From Amnibacterium endophyticum (GTDB lineage Bacteria; Actinomycetota; Actinomycetes; Actinomycetales; Microbacteriaceae): a stretch of DNA of 64,000 bases. Shown here piece after piece: positions 40,142 through 48,941 of the stretch. The DNA is taken from positions 105,617 through 169,616 of the forward strand of contig NZ_JBHUEA010000004.1 of NCBI RefSeq assembly GCF_042680685.1, given 5' to 3'. Position 1 is the stretch's first letter; every line of letters begins with the position of its first letter. The notes beneath the pieces were generated by a model. It saw only the letters and a program-made list of their open reading frames with translations, had not been told where the DNA came from and searched no databases. A program made the position numbers and the translations under genes.

Positions 40142-41674
40142 GTGACAGACAAGCGCACGCCGGACGCCACCGGCAGCCTGCTCACCGGGTCCCGCCTGCG
40201 CGAAGCGGGGGACGGCCCGGCGGGCATCGCCCTCGTGACCCGCGCCGCGGGCGTCGACCTGTCGGCGATCGGCCGGCTCATGCCGCACCCGTCCATCGAG
40301 GTGGACCTGCCGCCGCTGCCGAGGTCGGCGCCGCCCGAGGACGAGGCCGCGGTCGCCATCGACGACGACGCGGTCGACCCCGGCTCGCTCGACGCGGCGA
40401 CCTCGAGCGTCGCCATCACGACCGCGCCCACCGGCGAGCAGCCGATCCGGCCCGACGCGACCGGTCCCGTGTCGCGGAGCACCGGGCGTCCGCTCGGCGC
40501 CATGCCGGCGCCGCGGCGCACGGGCAGCGCCTACGACGCCCTGCTCGGCGGCCCCGTCGCCCCGCCGTCGCCCATGGGGACGCTCGGCGGATCCCGCCTC
40601 ACCGGTGAGCTCACCCGCCCGGTGCGTCCCGTCGGCGAGCCGTTCCGGCCCGTGGGCGAGCCGCCGCGCCTCGACGGCGCCGGCACCGCCACGCGCCGGG
40701 AGCGCCGGGCGGGAGCGCCGTCCGGGGAGCCCGAGTCGGCCGCGATGCTGACGGCCGACCGGCTGATCGAGAACGGCGGTCGCGTCCGCCCCCGCCCCAC
40801 CGGTGCCTGGAACCGCTTCGTGTACGCGGCGACGCTCCGCCGGCTCAACCTCGGCGACTCCGCCGCGGAGCGCGCCCGCAAGGACGAGATCGCCCGCATC
40901 ACCAAGGCGTTCGAGGGCGGCACGCGCTTCGTGCCGGTGCTCACCCGCAAGGGCGGCGTCGGCAAGACGACGGTGACGACGCTGCTCGGGATGACGCTCG
41001 CGACGCTGCGCGAGGACCGGGTGATCGCCATCGACGCGAACCCGGACCGGGGCACGCTGTCGGAGCGGGTCACGAAGCAGACCCGGGCGACGGTGCGCGA
41101 CGTGGTCATCCGGGCCAACGCGGTCAGCGGCTTCACCGACTTCTCGTCGCTGGTCTCCCGGGACGAGACGCGGCTCGACATCCTGGCCTCGGACACCGAC
41201 CCGCTGCTGTCCGAGGCGTTCGACGAGAACGACTACAACGTCGTCGCCGACCTCGCCGCCCGGTTCTACTCGATCGCGCTCACCGACTGCGGCACGGGCA
41301 TCGTGCACTCCGTCATGCGCGCGACGCTGCAGCGCGCCGACTCGATCGTGATCGTCTCCGGCGGCAGCGTCGACGAGGCGCGGCTCGCCTCCGAGACGCT
41401 CACGTGGCTCGAGGCGAACGGCTACGGCGACCTCGTGAAGAACGCGATCGTCGCCATCAACACGGCGACGCACGGCACGAGCCTCGTCAAGCTCGACGAG
41501 ATCGAGTCGCACTTCGCGTCCCGCGTGCGCGACATCGTGCGGATCCCGTACGACCCGCAGCTCGCGGCGGGCTCGGTCGTCAGCTACAAGGACCTGAAGC
41601 AGGTGACCCGGGACGCGGCGCGCACGCTGGCCGCCCTCGTCGCCGACGGGCTGCCGTCCCGCCGCGAGGCCTGA
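40142..41674 (+). CDS. MinD/ParA-like ATPase with long disordered N-terminus
   Basis: A 510-residue protein. Residues 1-235 are Pro, Gly and charged-rich with no fold visible (ATGPVSRSTGRPLGAM, GEPFRPVGEPPRL). The C-terminal half is a P-loop ATPase: LTRKGGVGKTTVTTLL near residue 275, AIDANPDRGTLSERV and ALTDCGTGIVHSVMR. Such proteins in Actinobacteria place secretion or division machinery, for example near ESX or polar complexes, but no partner gene is adjacent here. TACGCT at 40103 and an AGGAAG site support the GTG at 40142. Confidence 0.88.
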   Translation: MTDKRTPDATGSLLTGSRLREAGDGPAGIALVTRAAGVDLSAIGRLMPHPSIEVDLPPLPRSAPPEDEAAVAIDDDAVDPGSLDAATSSVAITTAPTGEQPIRPDATGPVSRSTGRPLGAMPAPRRTGSAYDALLGGPVAPPSPMGTLGGSRLTGELTRPVRPVGEPFRPVGEPPRLDGAGTATRRERRAGAPSGEPESAAMLTADRLIENGGRVRPRPTGAWNRFVYAATLRRLNLGDSAAERARKDEIARITKAFEGGTRFVPVLTRKGGVGKTTVTTLLGMTLATLREDRVIAIDANPDRGTLSERVTKQTRATVRDVVIRANAVSGFTDFSSLVSRDETRLDILASDTDPLLSEAFDENDYNVVADLAARFYSIALTDCGTGIVHSVMRATLQRADSIVIVSGGSVDEARLASETLTWLEANGYGDLVKNAIVAINTATHGTSLVKLDEIESHFASRVRDIVRIPYDPQLAAGSVVSYKDLKQVTRDAARTLAALVADGLPSRREA

Positions 41675-41697
41675 TCGGGTCGGTCCGCGCCGTCCCC

Positions 41698-41703
41698 TAG
41701 CGT
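41698..41703 (+). promoter_or_regulatory. Leaderless -10 box for def
   Basis: TAGCGT lies 8 bases before the GTG at 41712. Confidence 0.5.
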
Positions 41704-41711
41704 CGTCGGAC

Positions 41712-42206
41712 GTGACCGTCCGCGACATCCGCCTCTTCGGCGACCCCGTCCTCCGCACCCCGTCGCTGCCCGTGGGCGACGTCGACGCGACGGTGGAGGC
41801 GCTCGTGCAGGACCTGCTCGACACGGTCCGGGTCCCCGGCCGGGCCGGCGTCGCGGCGCCGCAGATCGGTGTGGCGCTGCGCGCCTTCTCGTACTCGGTC
41901 GACGGGACGACCGGCTACCTGCTCGACCCCGAGCTGGTCGAGGTGCGCGGCGAGCCGGTCCTCCTCGACGAGGGCTGCCTGTCGGTGCCGGACCTGCACT
42001 TCCCGACGCCCCGCTTCCCGTGGGCGCGGACCCGTGGTCGCCTGCTCGACGGCTCGGTCGTCGAGGTCGAGGGGGAGGGCGTGCTGGCGGAGGCGCTGCA
42101 GCACGAGCAGGACCACCTCGACGGCCGCCTGTACCTGACCCGCCTGGAGCCCGCCGTCCGCCGCGAGGCGATGGGCGTGGTCCGGCGCGCCCCCTGGTTC
42201 CGCTGA
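41712..42206 (+). CDS. def: Peptide deformylase
   Basis: The 164-residue metalloenzyme removes N-terminal formyl groups from new proteins. All three motifs are present: GVAAPQIG near residue 46, EGCLSV with the metal Cys near residue 80, and QHEQDHLDG with the HExxH helix near residue 125. Length is normal. The gene has its own leaderless promoter and converges on the acyl-CoA ligase gene. Confidence 0.95.
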   Translation: MTVRDIRLFGDPVLRTPSLPVGDVDATVEALVQDLLDTVRVPGRAGVAAPQIGVALRAFSYSVDGTTGYLLDPELVEVRGEPVLLDEGCLSVPDLHFPTPRFPWARTRGRLLDGSVVEVEGEGVLAEALQHEQDHLDGRLYLTRLEPAVRREAMGVVRRAPWFR

Positions 42207-42214
42207 CCGGCGGG

Positions 42215-44038
42215 TCAGCGGGCGGCCTGCGCCTCGCGCTCCCGCTTGGCCTCGGCGTACAGGGCCTCGATGTCGTCCTTCCGGCGCTCGAGGATGACGT
42301 GGCGCTTGATGCTCATCTTGGGCGTCAGCTGGCCGTTGCCCTCGGTGAAGTCCTCGGTGAGGATGCGGAACGCCCGCACGCCCTCCGCGCGCGACACCCG
42401 GGTGTTCGCGGCGTCGATCGCGCGCTGGACCTCGGCCCGCACCTCGTCCGACTCCGCCGCCTGCTCGAGCGACATCGAGCCGTCGAGGCCCTTGTTCTTC
42501 AGCCAGGTCGGCAGCATCTCCGCGTCGAGCGTGACGAGCGCCGCGATGAAGGGCCGCTGGTCGCCGACGACGACGACCTGGCTGACGACGGGGTTCGCCC
42601 GGATCGGGTCCTCGAGCTCGGCCGGGGCGACGTTCTTGCCGCCGGCGGTGACGATGATCTCCTTCTTGCGCCCCGTGATCATCAGGTGCCCGTCCTCGTC
42701 GAGGGACCCGATGTCGCCGGTGCGGAACCACCCGTCGTCGAACGCGTCGGCGTTCGCCGCCTCGTTGTGCAGGTAGCCCGGGAACACCCCGATGCCCCGC
42801 ACCTCCACCTCCCCGTCGTCGGTGATCCTGATCGACGTGCCCGGCAGCGGCGGGCCGACGGTGCCGATCTTCGGCTGCGACGGCCGGTTGACGCTGATCG
42901 GCGCGGTGGTCTCGGTCAGGCCGTAGCCCTCGAGGATCGTGACGCCGATCGCGCGGTAGAAGTGGTTGAGGCGCTTGCCGAGCGGCGCCGAGCCCGACAC
43001 CGCCCAGCGGCACCGCCCGCCGAGCGCGCCGCGCAGCTTGCGGAACACCAGGGCGTCGGCGACGCGGTACTTGGCCGCGAGCGCGAACGGGACGCGGCCG
43101 GCCTCCTTCGCCTCGGACCAGGCGACGCCGATGTCGGCGGCCCGGCGGAAGATCTCGCCGCGGCCGCCGGTCTCCGCCTTCTGCTCGGCGGAGTTGTAGA
43201 CCTTCTCGAAGACCCGCGGCACCGCGAGCAGGAAGGTCGGCTCGAACGAGCCGAGCGACTCCACGAGCCGGGAGGTGTCGGACTGGTGCCCCACCTTCAC
43301 GCCCGCGTGCACCGACAGCACCGAGATGAAGCGGGCGAACACGTGCGCGAGGGTGACGAAGAGCAGGGTCGCGGCGCGGTCGTTCGCGACCTCCGGGATC
43401 GCGAGCGCGGCGTTCCGGGACAGCTCGACGAAGTTGCCGTGGGTGAGGACGCAGCCCTTCGGCCGGCCCGTCGTGCCCGCGGTGTAGATGATCGTCGCCG
43501 TGTCGCTCGAGACCGCGAGCTGGCGGCGCCGCTCGACCTCGCCGTCGTCGACCGATGCGCCGGCGGCGACCAGCTTGTCGATCGCGCCGAGGTGCAGCTG
43601 CCAGACCTCGCGCACGTCGTCGAGGTCGGGCAGCACCTCGTCCACGCGGGTGTAGTGCTCCGCGGTCTCGACGACGACGGCGACCGCGCCGGAGTCCTCG
43701 AGGATCCAGCGGACCTGCTCCGGCGCGCTCGTCTCGTAGACCGGCACGACGAGCGCGCCGGCGTACCAGGCGGCGAAGTCGATCAGGGTCCACTCGTAGC
43801 GGGTGGACGACAGCAGCCCGATGCGGTCGCCTGGCTCGATGCCCGCGGCGATGAACCCCTTCGCGATGGCGACGACGCGCTCGCGGAACTCGCGAGCGGT
43901 GACCGAGCGCCAGCGGTCGCCCTCCGGGATGCCGAAGAGCACGAGATCGGGCGTCGCGGTGGCCCGCTGCGCGAGCAGGTCGGCGACGTTGAGCGCCGGC
44001 TCGGGCTCCGTCATGACGCGGGACTCGGACTCCTGCAC
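42215..44038 (-). CDS. Long-chain fatty-acid-CoA ligase (FadD15-like)
   Basis: AMP-forming ligase of 607 residues. The P-loop is IIYTAGTTGRPKGCVLTHGN near residue 185, the adenylate motif is GYGLTETTAP near residue 340, and the lid domain has WFRTGDIGSLDEDGHLMITGRKKEIIVTAGGKNVAP, broken over residues 430-470, ending in KMSIKRHVI with the catalytic Lys. It activates fatty acids for lipid synthesis or breakdown. GTG 44038 is chosen for a GAAGGAG site seven bases upstream; ATG 44014 is an alternative. In M. tuberculosis the fadD15 homologue sits in the same neighbourhood. Confidence 0.92.
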   Translation of the reverse strand: MQESESRVMTEPEPALNVADLLAQRATATPDLVLFGIPEGDRWRSVTAREFRERVVAIAKGFIAAGIEPGDRIGLLSSTRYEWTLIDFAAWYAGALVVPVYETSAPEQVRWILEDSGAVAVVVETAEHYTRVDEVLPDLDDVREVWQLHLGAIDKLVAAGASVDDGEVERRRQLAVSSDTATIIYTAGTTGRPKGCVLTHGNFVELSRNAALAIPEVANDRAATLLFVTLAHVFARFISVLSVHAGVKVGHQSDTSRLVESLGSFEPTFLLAVPRVFEKVYNSAEQKAETGGRGEIFRRAADIGVAWSEAKEAGRVPFALAAKYRVADALVFRKLRGALGGRCRWAVSGSAPLGKRLNHFYRAIGVTILEGYGLTETTAPISVNRPSQPKIGTVGPPLPGTSIRITDDGEVEVRGIGVFPGYLHNEAANADAFDDGWFRTGDIGSLDEDGHLMITGRKKEIIVTAGGKNVAPAELEDPIRANPVVSQVVVVGDQRPFIAALVTLDAEMLPTWLKNKGLDGSMSLEQAAESDEVRAEVQRAIDAANTRVSRAEGVRAFRILTEDFTEGNGQLTPKMSIKRHVILERRKDDIEALYAEAKREREAQAAR

Positions 44039-44092
44039 GGCTGGCTCCTTCGCCTGATGGAGCCCCGATGCTACCGGCGCCCTCCCGTTCCG

Positions 44093-44098
44093 TAGGCT
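44093..44098 (+). promoter_or_regulatory. Leaderless -10 box for the glucokinase gene
   Basis: TAGGCT lies 7 bases before the GTG at 44106. Confidence 0.5.
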
Positions 44099-44105
44099 CG
44101 CGGCC

Positions 44106-45074
44106 GTGCGCAGCATCGGCATCGACATCGGCGGGACCAAGATCGCGGGCGGGGTCGTCGACGAGTTCGGGCAGGTGCTCGCCCAGGACCGCGTGCCCAC
44201 CGACGCCGGGGACCCGGGGGCGCTCGAGGACGCGGTGGCGACGATGATCGAGCGCCTGTCCGCGGGGGAGCGCCTGCCCGTCGGGGTCGCGGCGGCCGGC
44301 TTCATCGACGCCGCGCAGTCCACCGTCTACTACGCGCCGAACATCCGGTGGCGCAACGAGCCGCTGCGGGAGCGGCTCGAGCAGCGGCTCGGCGTGCCGG
44401 TCGTCGTCGACAACGACGCGAACGCCGCCGGCTGGGCGGAGTTCCGCTTCGGCGCGGGCCGCCTCGTGTCCGACATGGTCGTGCTGACCCTCGGCACCGG
44501 GGTCGGCGGAGCGGTGGTGATCGGCGACCGGCTGCTGCGCGGCGGCTTCGGCGTCGCGGGGGAGCTCGGCCACCTGCGGGTCGTGCCGGGCGGGCTGCCG
44601 TGCGGCTGCGGCGCGCGGGGCTGCCTGGAGCAGTACGGCTCGGGCCGCGCCCTGCAGCGCATGGCGGAGGCGATCGCGGACGCCGGCGGCATCGGCACGG
44701 CCCTCGCGGCGGCGCGCGACGCGGCGGGCGGAGTGCTGCCCGGGCCGGAGGTGGGACGCCTCGTCGGCGAGGGGGACCCCGGCGCGCTCGCGGCGCTCGA
44801 CGAGCTCGGATCCTGGGTCGGGCAGGCGTGCGCGAGCCTCGCGGTCGCCTTCGACCCCCAGCTGTTCGTGCTGGGCGGCGGGGTCGCGGCGGCGGGGGAG
44901 CGGCTGCTGGCGCCCGTGCGGCGGGGGTTCCTCGACCACCTGCCCGCCCGCGGCTTCCACCCGGAGCCCGTGTTCGCCACCGCGGAGCTCGGCAACGAGG
45001 CGGGCGTCGTCGGCGCGGCGGACCTCGCCCGGCTGCACGAGGACGGCGCGCTGCGGCCGCACCTGCCCGCCTGA
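44106..45074 (+). CDS. glk: ROK-family glucokinase
   Basis: The 322-residue kinase phosphorylates glucose with ATP. The N-terminal phosphate motif is IGIDIGGTKIAGGVVD. VVVDNDANAAGWAEFRFGAG holds the catalytic Asp, GTGVGGAVV binds phosphate, and GHLRVVPGGLPCGCGARGCLEQYGSG is the ROK zinc signature with His and three Cys. There is no helix-turn-helix, so it is a kinase and not a NagC-type repressor. It may supply glucose 6-phosphate to the adjacent central-metabolism genes. Confidence 0.93.
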   Translation: MRSIGIDIGGTKIAGGVVDEFGQVLAQDRVPTDAGDPGALEDAVATMIERLSAGERLPVGVAAAGFIDAAQSTVYYAPNIRWRNEPLRERLEQRLGVPVVVDNDANAAGWAEFRFGAGRLVSDMVVLTLGTGVGGAVVIGDRLLRGGFGVAGELGHLRVVPGGLPCGCGARGCLEQYGSGRALQRMAEAIADAGGIGTALAAARDAAGGVLPGPEVGRLVGEGDPGALAALDELGSWVGQACASLAVAFDPQLFVLGGGVAAAGERLLAPVRRGFLDHLPARGFHPEPVFATAELGNEAGVVGAADLARLHEDGALRPHLPA

Positions 45075-45136
45075 GCGCTGCGATCCGCCCGCCGGCGAGC
45101 CGGTAGCCTCGACCGACGGCCGGAAGGGGGCGCGCG

Positions 45137-45817
45137 ATGCTGTACTACATCCTCAAGAACTTCTTCCTCGGCCCCTACGTGCGCTCCACGTTCCGTCCGT
45201 GGGTGTCCGGGGCGGAGAACGTCCCGGCGTCCGGCCCGGTGATCCTCGCGTCGAACCACGTGTCCGTGCTCGACTCGCTGTTCCTCCCGCTCGCGCTGAA
45301 GCGACGCGTGACGTTCCTCGCGAAGAGCGACTACTTCACGGGCAGCGGTCTCAAGGGGTTCGTGCTCCGCACGTTCATGAACGGGATCGGTCAGCTGTCG
45401 ATCGACCGCTCCGGCGGCAAGGCGAGCGAGGCGTCGCTCGACACGGGCGTCGACGTGCTGCGCCGCGGCGGGATGCTCGGCATCTACCCCGAGGGCACGC
45501 GCAGCCCCTCCGGCAAGCTCTACCGCGGCCGCACCGGCGTCGCGCGGATGGTGCTCGAGGCGAAGGTGCCCGTCGTGCCGGTGGCGATGTTCGACACCGA
45601 CAAGTCGATGCCGATCGGCGCGAAGATCCCGAAGGTGCGGCGGATCGGCATCGTGATCGGGGAGCCCCTCGACTTCAGCCGGTTCGAGGGGCTGGAGGGC
45701 GACCGCTTCGTGCTGCGCTCCATCACCGACGAGATCATGGTCGAGATCGCCCGGCTGTCCGGGCAGGAGTACGTCGACGTCTACGCCAGCACGCTCCGCC
45801 GTGCGGCGGCGGCGTGA
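45137..45817 (+). CDS. plsC: 1-acyl-sn-glycerol-3-phosphate acyltransferase
   Basis: Membrane-bound acyltransferase of 226 residues. The catalytic HX4D motif is NHVSVLDS near residue 41, and the substrate motifs PEGTRSPSGKLYRGRTG and VPVVPVAM follow. Homologues in Actinobacteria (for example Rv2182c) make phosphatidic acid. TAGCCT at 45104 and a GGAAGGGGG site precede the ATG. It lies 14 bases before the DAHP synthase gene. Confidence 0.9.
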   Translation: MLYYILKNFFLGPYVRSTFRPWVSGAENVPASGPVILASNHVSVLDSLFLPLALKRRVTFLAKSDYFTGSGLKGFVLRTFMNGIGQLSIDRSGGKASEASLDTGVDVLRRGGMLGIYPEGTRSPSGKLYRGRTGVARMVLEAKVPVVPVAMFDTDKSMPIGAKIPKVRRIGIVIGEPLDFSRFEGLEGDRFVLRSITDEIMVEIARLSGQEYVDVYASTLRRAAAA

Positions 45818-45831
45818 GGGTCGGAGGCGCC

Positions 45832-47208
45832 GTGCTGCAGCAGACGTTCGAGGACGCGAAGGTGCCCGCCACCCCGGAGGTGCTCGCCGGGCTCGACCGC
45901 TGGCGCACGCTGCCGGTGCGCCAGCAGCCGACGTGGGCCGACCCCGCCGCCGCGGCCGAGCGCGCGCAGGAGCTCGCCGGGCTGCCCCCGCTCGTCTTCG
46001 CCGGCGAGATCGACCGGCTCCGCGCCCGCCTCGCCGACGCCGCGGCGGGCCGCGCGTTCGTGCTGCAGGGCGGCGACTGCGCCGAGACGTTCGCCGCGGC
46101 CACCGCGGACCGGATCCGGGCGCGGGTGAAGACGATCCTGCAGATGGCGGTCGTGCTCACCTACGGCGCCTCGATGCCGGTCGTGAAGATGGGCCGGATG
46201 GCGGGGCAGTTCGCCAAGCCGCGCTCGAGCGACTTCGAGACCCGCGACGGCGTCACGCTGCCCGCCTACCGCGGCGACATCGTCAACGGGTTCGACTTCA
46301 CCCCCGAGTCGCGGGCGCACGACCCGGCCCGGCTCGTGCGCGGCTACCACACGGCCGCTTCGACGCTGAACCTGATCCGCGCGTTCACCCAGGGCGGCTT
46401 CGCGGACCTGCGCGAGGTGCACAGCTGGAACAAGGGGTTCGCGGCAAACCCGGCGAACCAGCGCTACGAGGGCCTCGCGCGCGAGATCGACCGCGCCGTG
46501 AAGTTCATGGCGGCCGCCGGCGCCGACTTCGACGAGCTGACCCGGGTCGAGTTCTTCACCGCCCACGAGGGCCTGCTGATGGAGTACGAGCGGGCGATGA
46601 CCCGCATCGACTCGCGCAACGGCACGCCCGTGGACACGTCGGGGCACTTCGTCTGGATCGGCGAGCGCACCCGGCAGCTGGACGGCGCGCACGTCGACTT
46701 CTTCAGCCGCATCCGGAACCCCGTCGGGGTGAAGATCGGCCCGACGATGACGCCGGACGAGCTGGAGCGCCTGGTCGACCGGCTCGACCCCGACCGCGAG
46801 CCGGGCCGCCTCACGCTGATCACCCGGATGGGCGCGGGCCGCGTCCGGGACGTGCTGCCGGGCCTGCTGGAGGCCGCAAAGGCGTTCGAGTCGACGCCGC
46901 TCTGGATCACCGACCCGATGCACGGCAACGGCATCACGACGCCGACCGGCTACAAGACCCGCCGGTTCGACGACGTCGTGGACGAGGTGCGCGGCTTCTT
47001 CGCGGCCCACCGCGAGGCGGGCACCTTCCCGGGCGGCATGAACGTGGAGCTCACCGGCGACGACGTGACCGAGTGCCTCGGCGGCTCGGAGCACATCGAC
47101 GAGGCGGACCTCGCCACCCGCTACGAGTCGCTCTGCGACCCGCGGCTGAACCACATGCAGTCGCTGGAGCTCGCGTTCCTCGTGGCCGAGGAGCTCGCCA
47201 GCACCTGA
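45832..47208 (+). CDS. aroG: Class II 3-deoxy-7-phosphoheptulonate synthase
   Basis: The 458-residue enzyme begins the shikimate pathway from phosphoenolpyruvate and erythrose 4-phosphate. The metal Cys is in VLQGGDCAETF near residue 80, GRMAGQFAKPRSSDFE and WITDPMHGNGIT near residue 360 are class II signatures, and ECLGGSEHIDEADL closes the active site. It is the plant-type (class II) form typical of Actinobacteria. The GTG at 45832 follows a GGAGG site; an upstream GTG at 45814 in the plsC stop is possible. In M. tuberculosis this enzyme (Rv2178c) partners with chorismate mutase. Confidence 0.96.
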   Translation: MLQQTFEDAKVPATPEVLAGLDRWRTLPVRQQPTWADPAAAAERAQELAGLPPLVFAGEIDRLRARLADAAAGRAFVLQGGDCAETFAAATADRIRARVKTILQMAVVLTYGASMPVVKMGRMAGQFAKPRSSDFETRDGVTLPAYRGDIVNGFDFTPESRAHDPARLVRGYHTAASTLNLIRAFTQGGFADLREVHSWNKGFAANPANQRYEGLAREIDRAVKFMAAAGADFDELTRVEFFTAHEGLLMEYERAMTRIDSRNGTPVDTSGHFVWIGERTRQLDGAHVDFFSRIRNPVGVKIGPTMTPDELERLVDRLDPDREPGRLTLITRMGAGRVRDVLPGLLEAAKAFESTPLWITDPMHGNGITTPTGYKTRRFDDVVDEVRGFFAAHREAGTFPGGMNVELTGDDVTECLGGSEHIDEADLATRYESLCDPRLNHMQSLELAFLVAEELAST

Positions 47209-47223
47209 GCCGCGGGTCCGCGC

Positions 47224-48876
47224 TCAGCGGCCGAGCAGCGTGCCCGCAGCGGACTCCGCGGCGCCGAGCGCGTCGCCCGCAGCGCCGGCGGCGTCCGCCA
47301 GCCCGCTCGCGGCACCGGCGACGCCGTTCGCAGCACCGGTGACGCCGGCGACGGCACCGTCGAGCGGGGTCTCCGCCCGCGCCAGCACGAGCCGCACGGT
47401 GGTGCGCGCCGGGACGGTCCGGCCGGCGGGCAGCGTCGCGCCCTCGGCGTCGGCGAGCCGCAGCACCGTGCCCGCCGGCCGCTTCGAGGCGCGCTCGAGC
47501 GCGGCGCCGAGCCGCAGGCGGGCGTCGTCGACGGTGGAGGTCGCCTCGGCGCGGGTCATCCCCTTCACGGACGGGATGGTCGCCGGCTCCGCGCCCTTCG
47601 ACTCGACGAGCACGACGACGGAGCCGGCGCTCACGCTCGCGCCGGCCGACGGCCGGGTCGCGGACACCGTGCCCGCGCGGTGCCGGTCGTCCCACGCGGA
47701 GCCCCGGGTGCTCGCGACCTCGAGCCCCTGCTGCTCGAGCGCGGCGGACGCCTGGACGACGCTCATCCCGGCGAGGCTGCCCACGGTCACCACGCGGCCG
47801 GGCCCCGGGCCGTACCACCAGCCCGTGCCCGCCGCGACCGCTCCGGCGACGAGGACGGCGCCGAAGATCCAGACGCCCCGCCGGTGCGCCCGGGAGCTCA
47901 CGGCGCGCAGCCGCTCGATGGTGTCGGTCGCCGCGCCTCGGCGACGCGGTGCGACGGCCTGCGGCTGCACCGCGGTGGCCGCGGTCGGCAGCGTCGGGCG
48001 CGGCACCGGACCGGTCGCCGCCTCGCCGGCCTCCCGCATCAGGTCCTGCGCCTCGAAGAGGTGGTCGAGCATGACGCGGGCGTCGCGCGGGCGCTGCTCG
48101 GGGTCGCGGCTCGTCGCCCACAGCGTCAGGTCGTCGAGCGGCGCGGGCACCGACGGCGTCGTGAGCGACGGGGCCGGCACGCTGTCGTTCGCGTGCTGGT
48201 ACGCGATCTGGACCGGCTGCTCGCCCTTGAACGGCTGCTCCCCGGTGAGCATCTCGTACATCATGATCCCCACCGCGTACACGTCGCTGCGGGTGTCGGC
48301 GATGCCGCGGGTGACGAGCTCGGGGGAGAGGTAGGCGATGGTGCCGAGCAGCGCCTGGCCGCTCGCGGTGCTGCTCGTCGCCGCGCGGGCGAGCCCGAAG
48401 TCGCCGAGCTTGATGCGGCCGTCGTCGGCGAGCAGCACGTTCTCGGGCTTCAGGTCCCGGTGGATGATCCCGGCCTTGTGCGCGGCCGACAGCCCGAGCA
48501 GCACGGCCTCGAGGATGTCGAACGCCTGCTCCGGCGTCAGGCGCCCGTACTCGCCGAGGAGGTCGCGGAGCGTGATGCCCTGCAGGTACTCCATCACCAG
48601 GTAGGCGGTGCCGAGGTCCTGCCCCTGGTCGAGCACGCTGACGACGTGGGAGTCGGACAGCCGGGCGGCCGACAGCGCCTCCTGGATGAAGCGGTCGCGG
48701 AAGGCGGCGTCGTCGGCGAGGTGCGCGTGCATCACCTTCACGGCGACGCGGCGCTCGAGGCGCAGGTCGGTGGCGAGGTAGACGGTCGCCATGCCGCCCC
48801 GCGCGATGCGGGCGCGGATCTGGTAGCGGCCGTCGAGCAGCCGGCCCACCAGCGGGTCGGAGGGTGCGGCGGTCAC
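47224..48876 (-). CDS. pknL: PknB-type Ser/Thr protein kinase with two PASTA domains (PknL-like)
   Basis: Membrane kinase of 550 residues. The kinase domain (residues 10-270) has RIARGGMATVYLA, the catalytic Lys K47, HRDLKPEN with D141 and DFG at 159-161. A juxtamembrane linker leads to one membrane helix (VWIFGAVLVAGAVAAGTGWWY) near residue 340. Two PASTA domains follow (VVTVGSLAGMSVVQASAAL and TIPSVKGMTRAEATSTVDDARL), then an Ala/Gly-rich tail. Its neighbour, the Rv2175c-like protein, is the known partner type of PknL. A leaderless TACACT box precedes the GTG at 48876. Confidence 0.93.
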   Translation of the reverse strand: MTAAPSDPLVGRLLDGRYQIRARIARGGMATVYLATDLRLERRVAVKVMHAHLADDAAFRDRFIQEALSAARLSDSHVVSVLDQGQDLGTAYLVMEYLQGITLRDLLGEYGRLTPEQAFDILEAVLLGLSAAHKAGIIHRDLKPENVLLADDGRIKLGDFGLARAATSSTASGQALLGTIAYLSPELVTRGIADTRSDVYAVGIMMYEMLTGEQPFKGEQPVQIAYQHANDSVPAPSLTTPSVPAPLDDLTLWATSRDPEQRPRDARVMLDHLFEAQDLMREAGEAATGPVPRPTLPTAATAVQPQAVAPRRRGAATDTIERLRAVSSRAHRRGVWIFGAVLVAGAVAAGTGWWYGPGPGRVVTVGSLAGMSVVQASAALEQQGLEVASTRGSAWDDRHRAGTVSATRPSAGASVSAGSVVVLVESKGAEPATIPSVKGMTRAEATSTVDDARLRLGAALERASKRPAGTVLRLADAEGATLPAGRTVPARTTVRLVLARAETPLDGAVAGVTGAANGVAGAASGLADAAGAAGDALGAAESAAGTLLGR

Positions 48877-48883
48877 GCCCGGC

Positions 48884-48889
48884 AGTGTA
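48884..48889 (-). promoter_or_regulatory. Leaderless -10 box for the kinase gene
   Basis: On the minus strand TACACT lies 7 bases before the GTG at 48876. Confidence 0.55.
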
Positions 48890-48941
48890 TGGACCGCCCG
48901 CCGGGACGCCCGGGCGACCGGCCGCGCGGGGCGTCAAGTCG

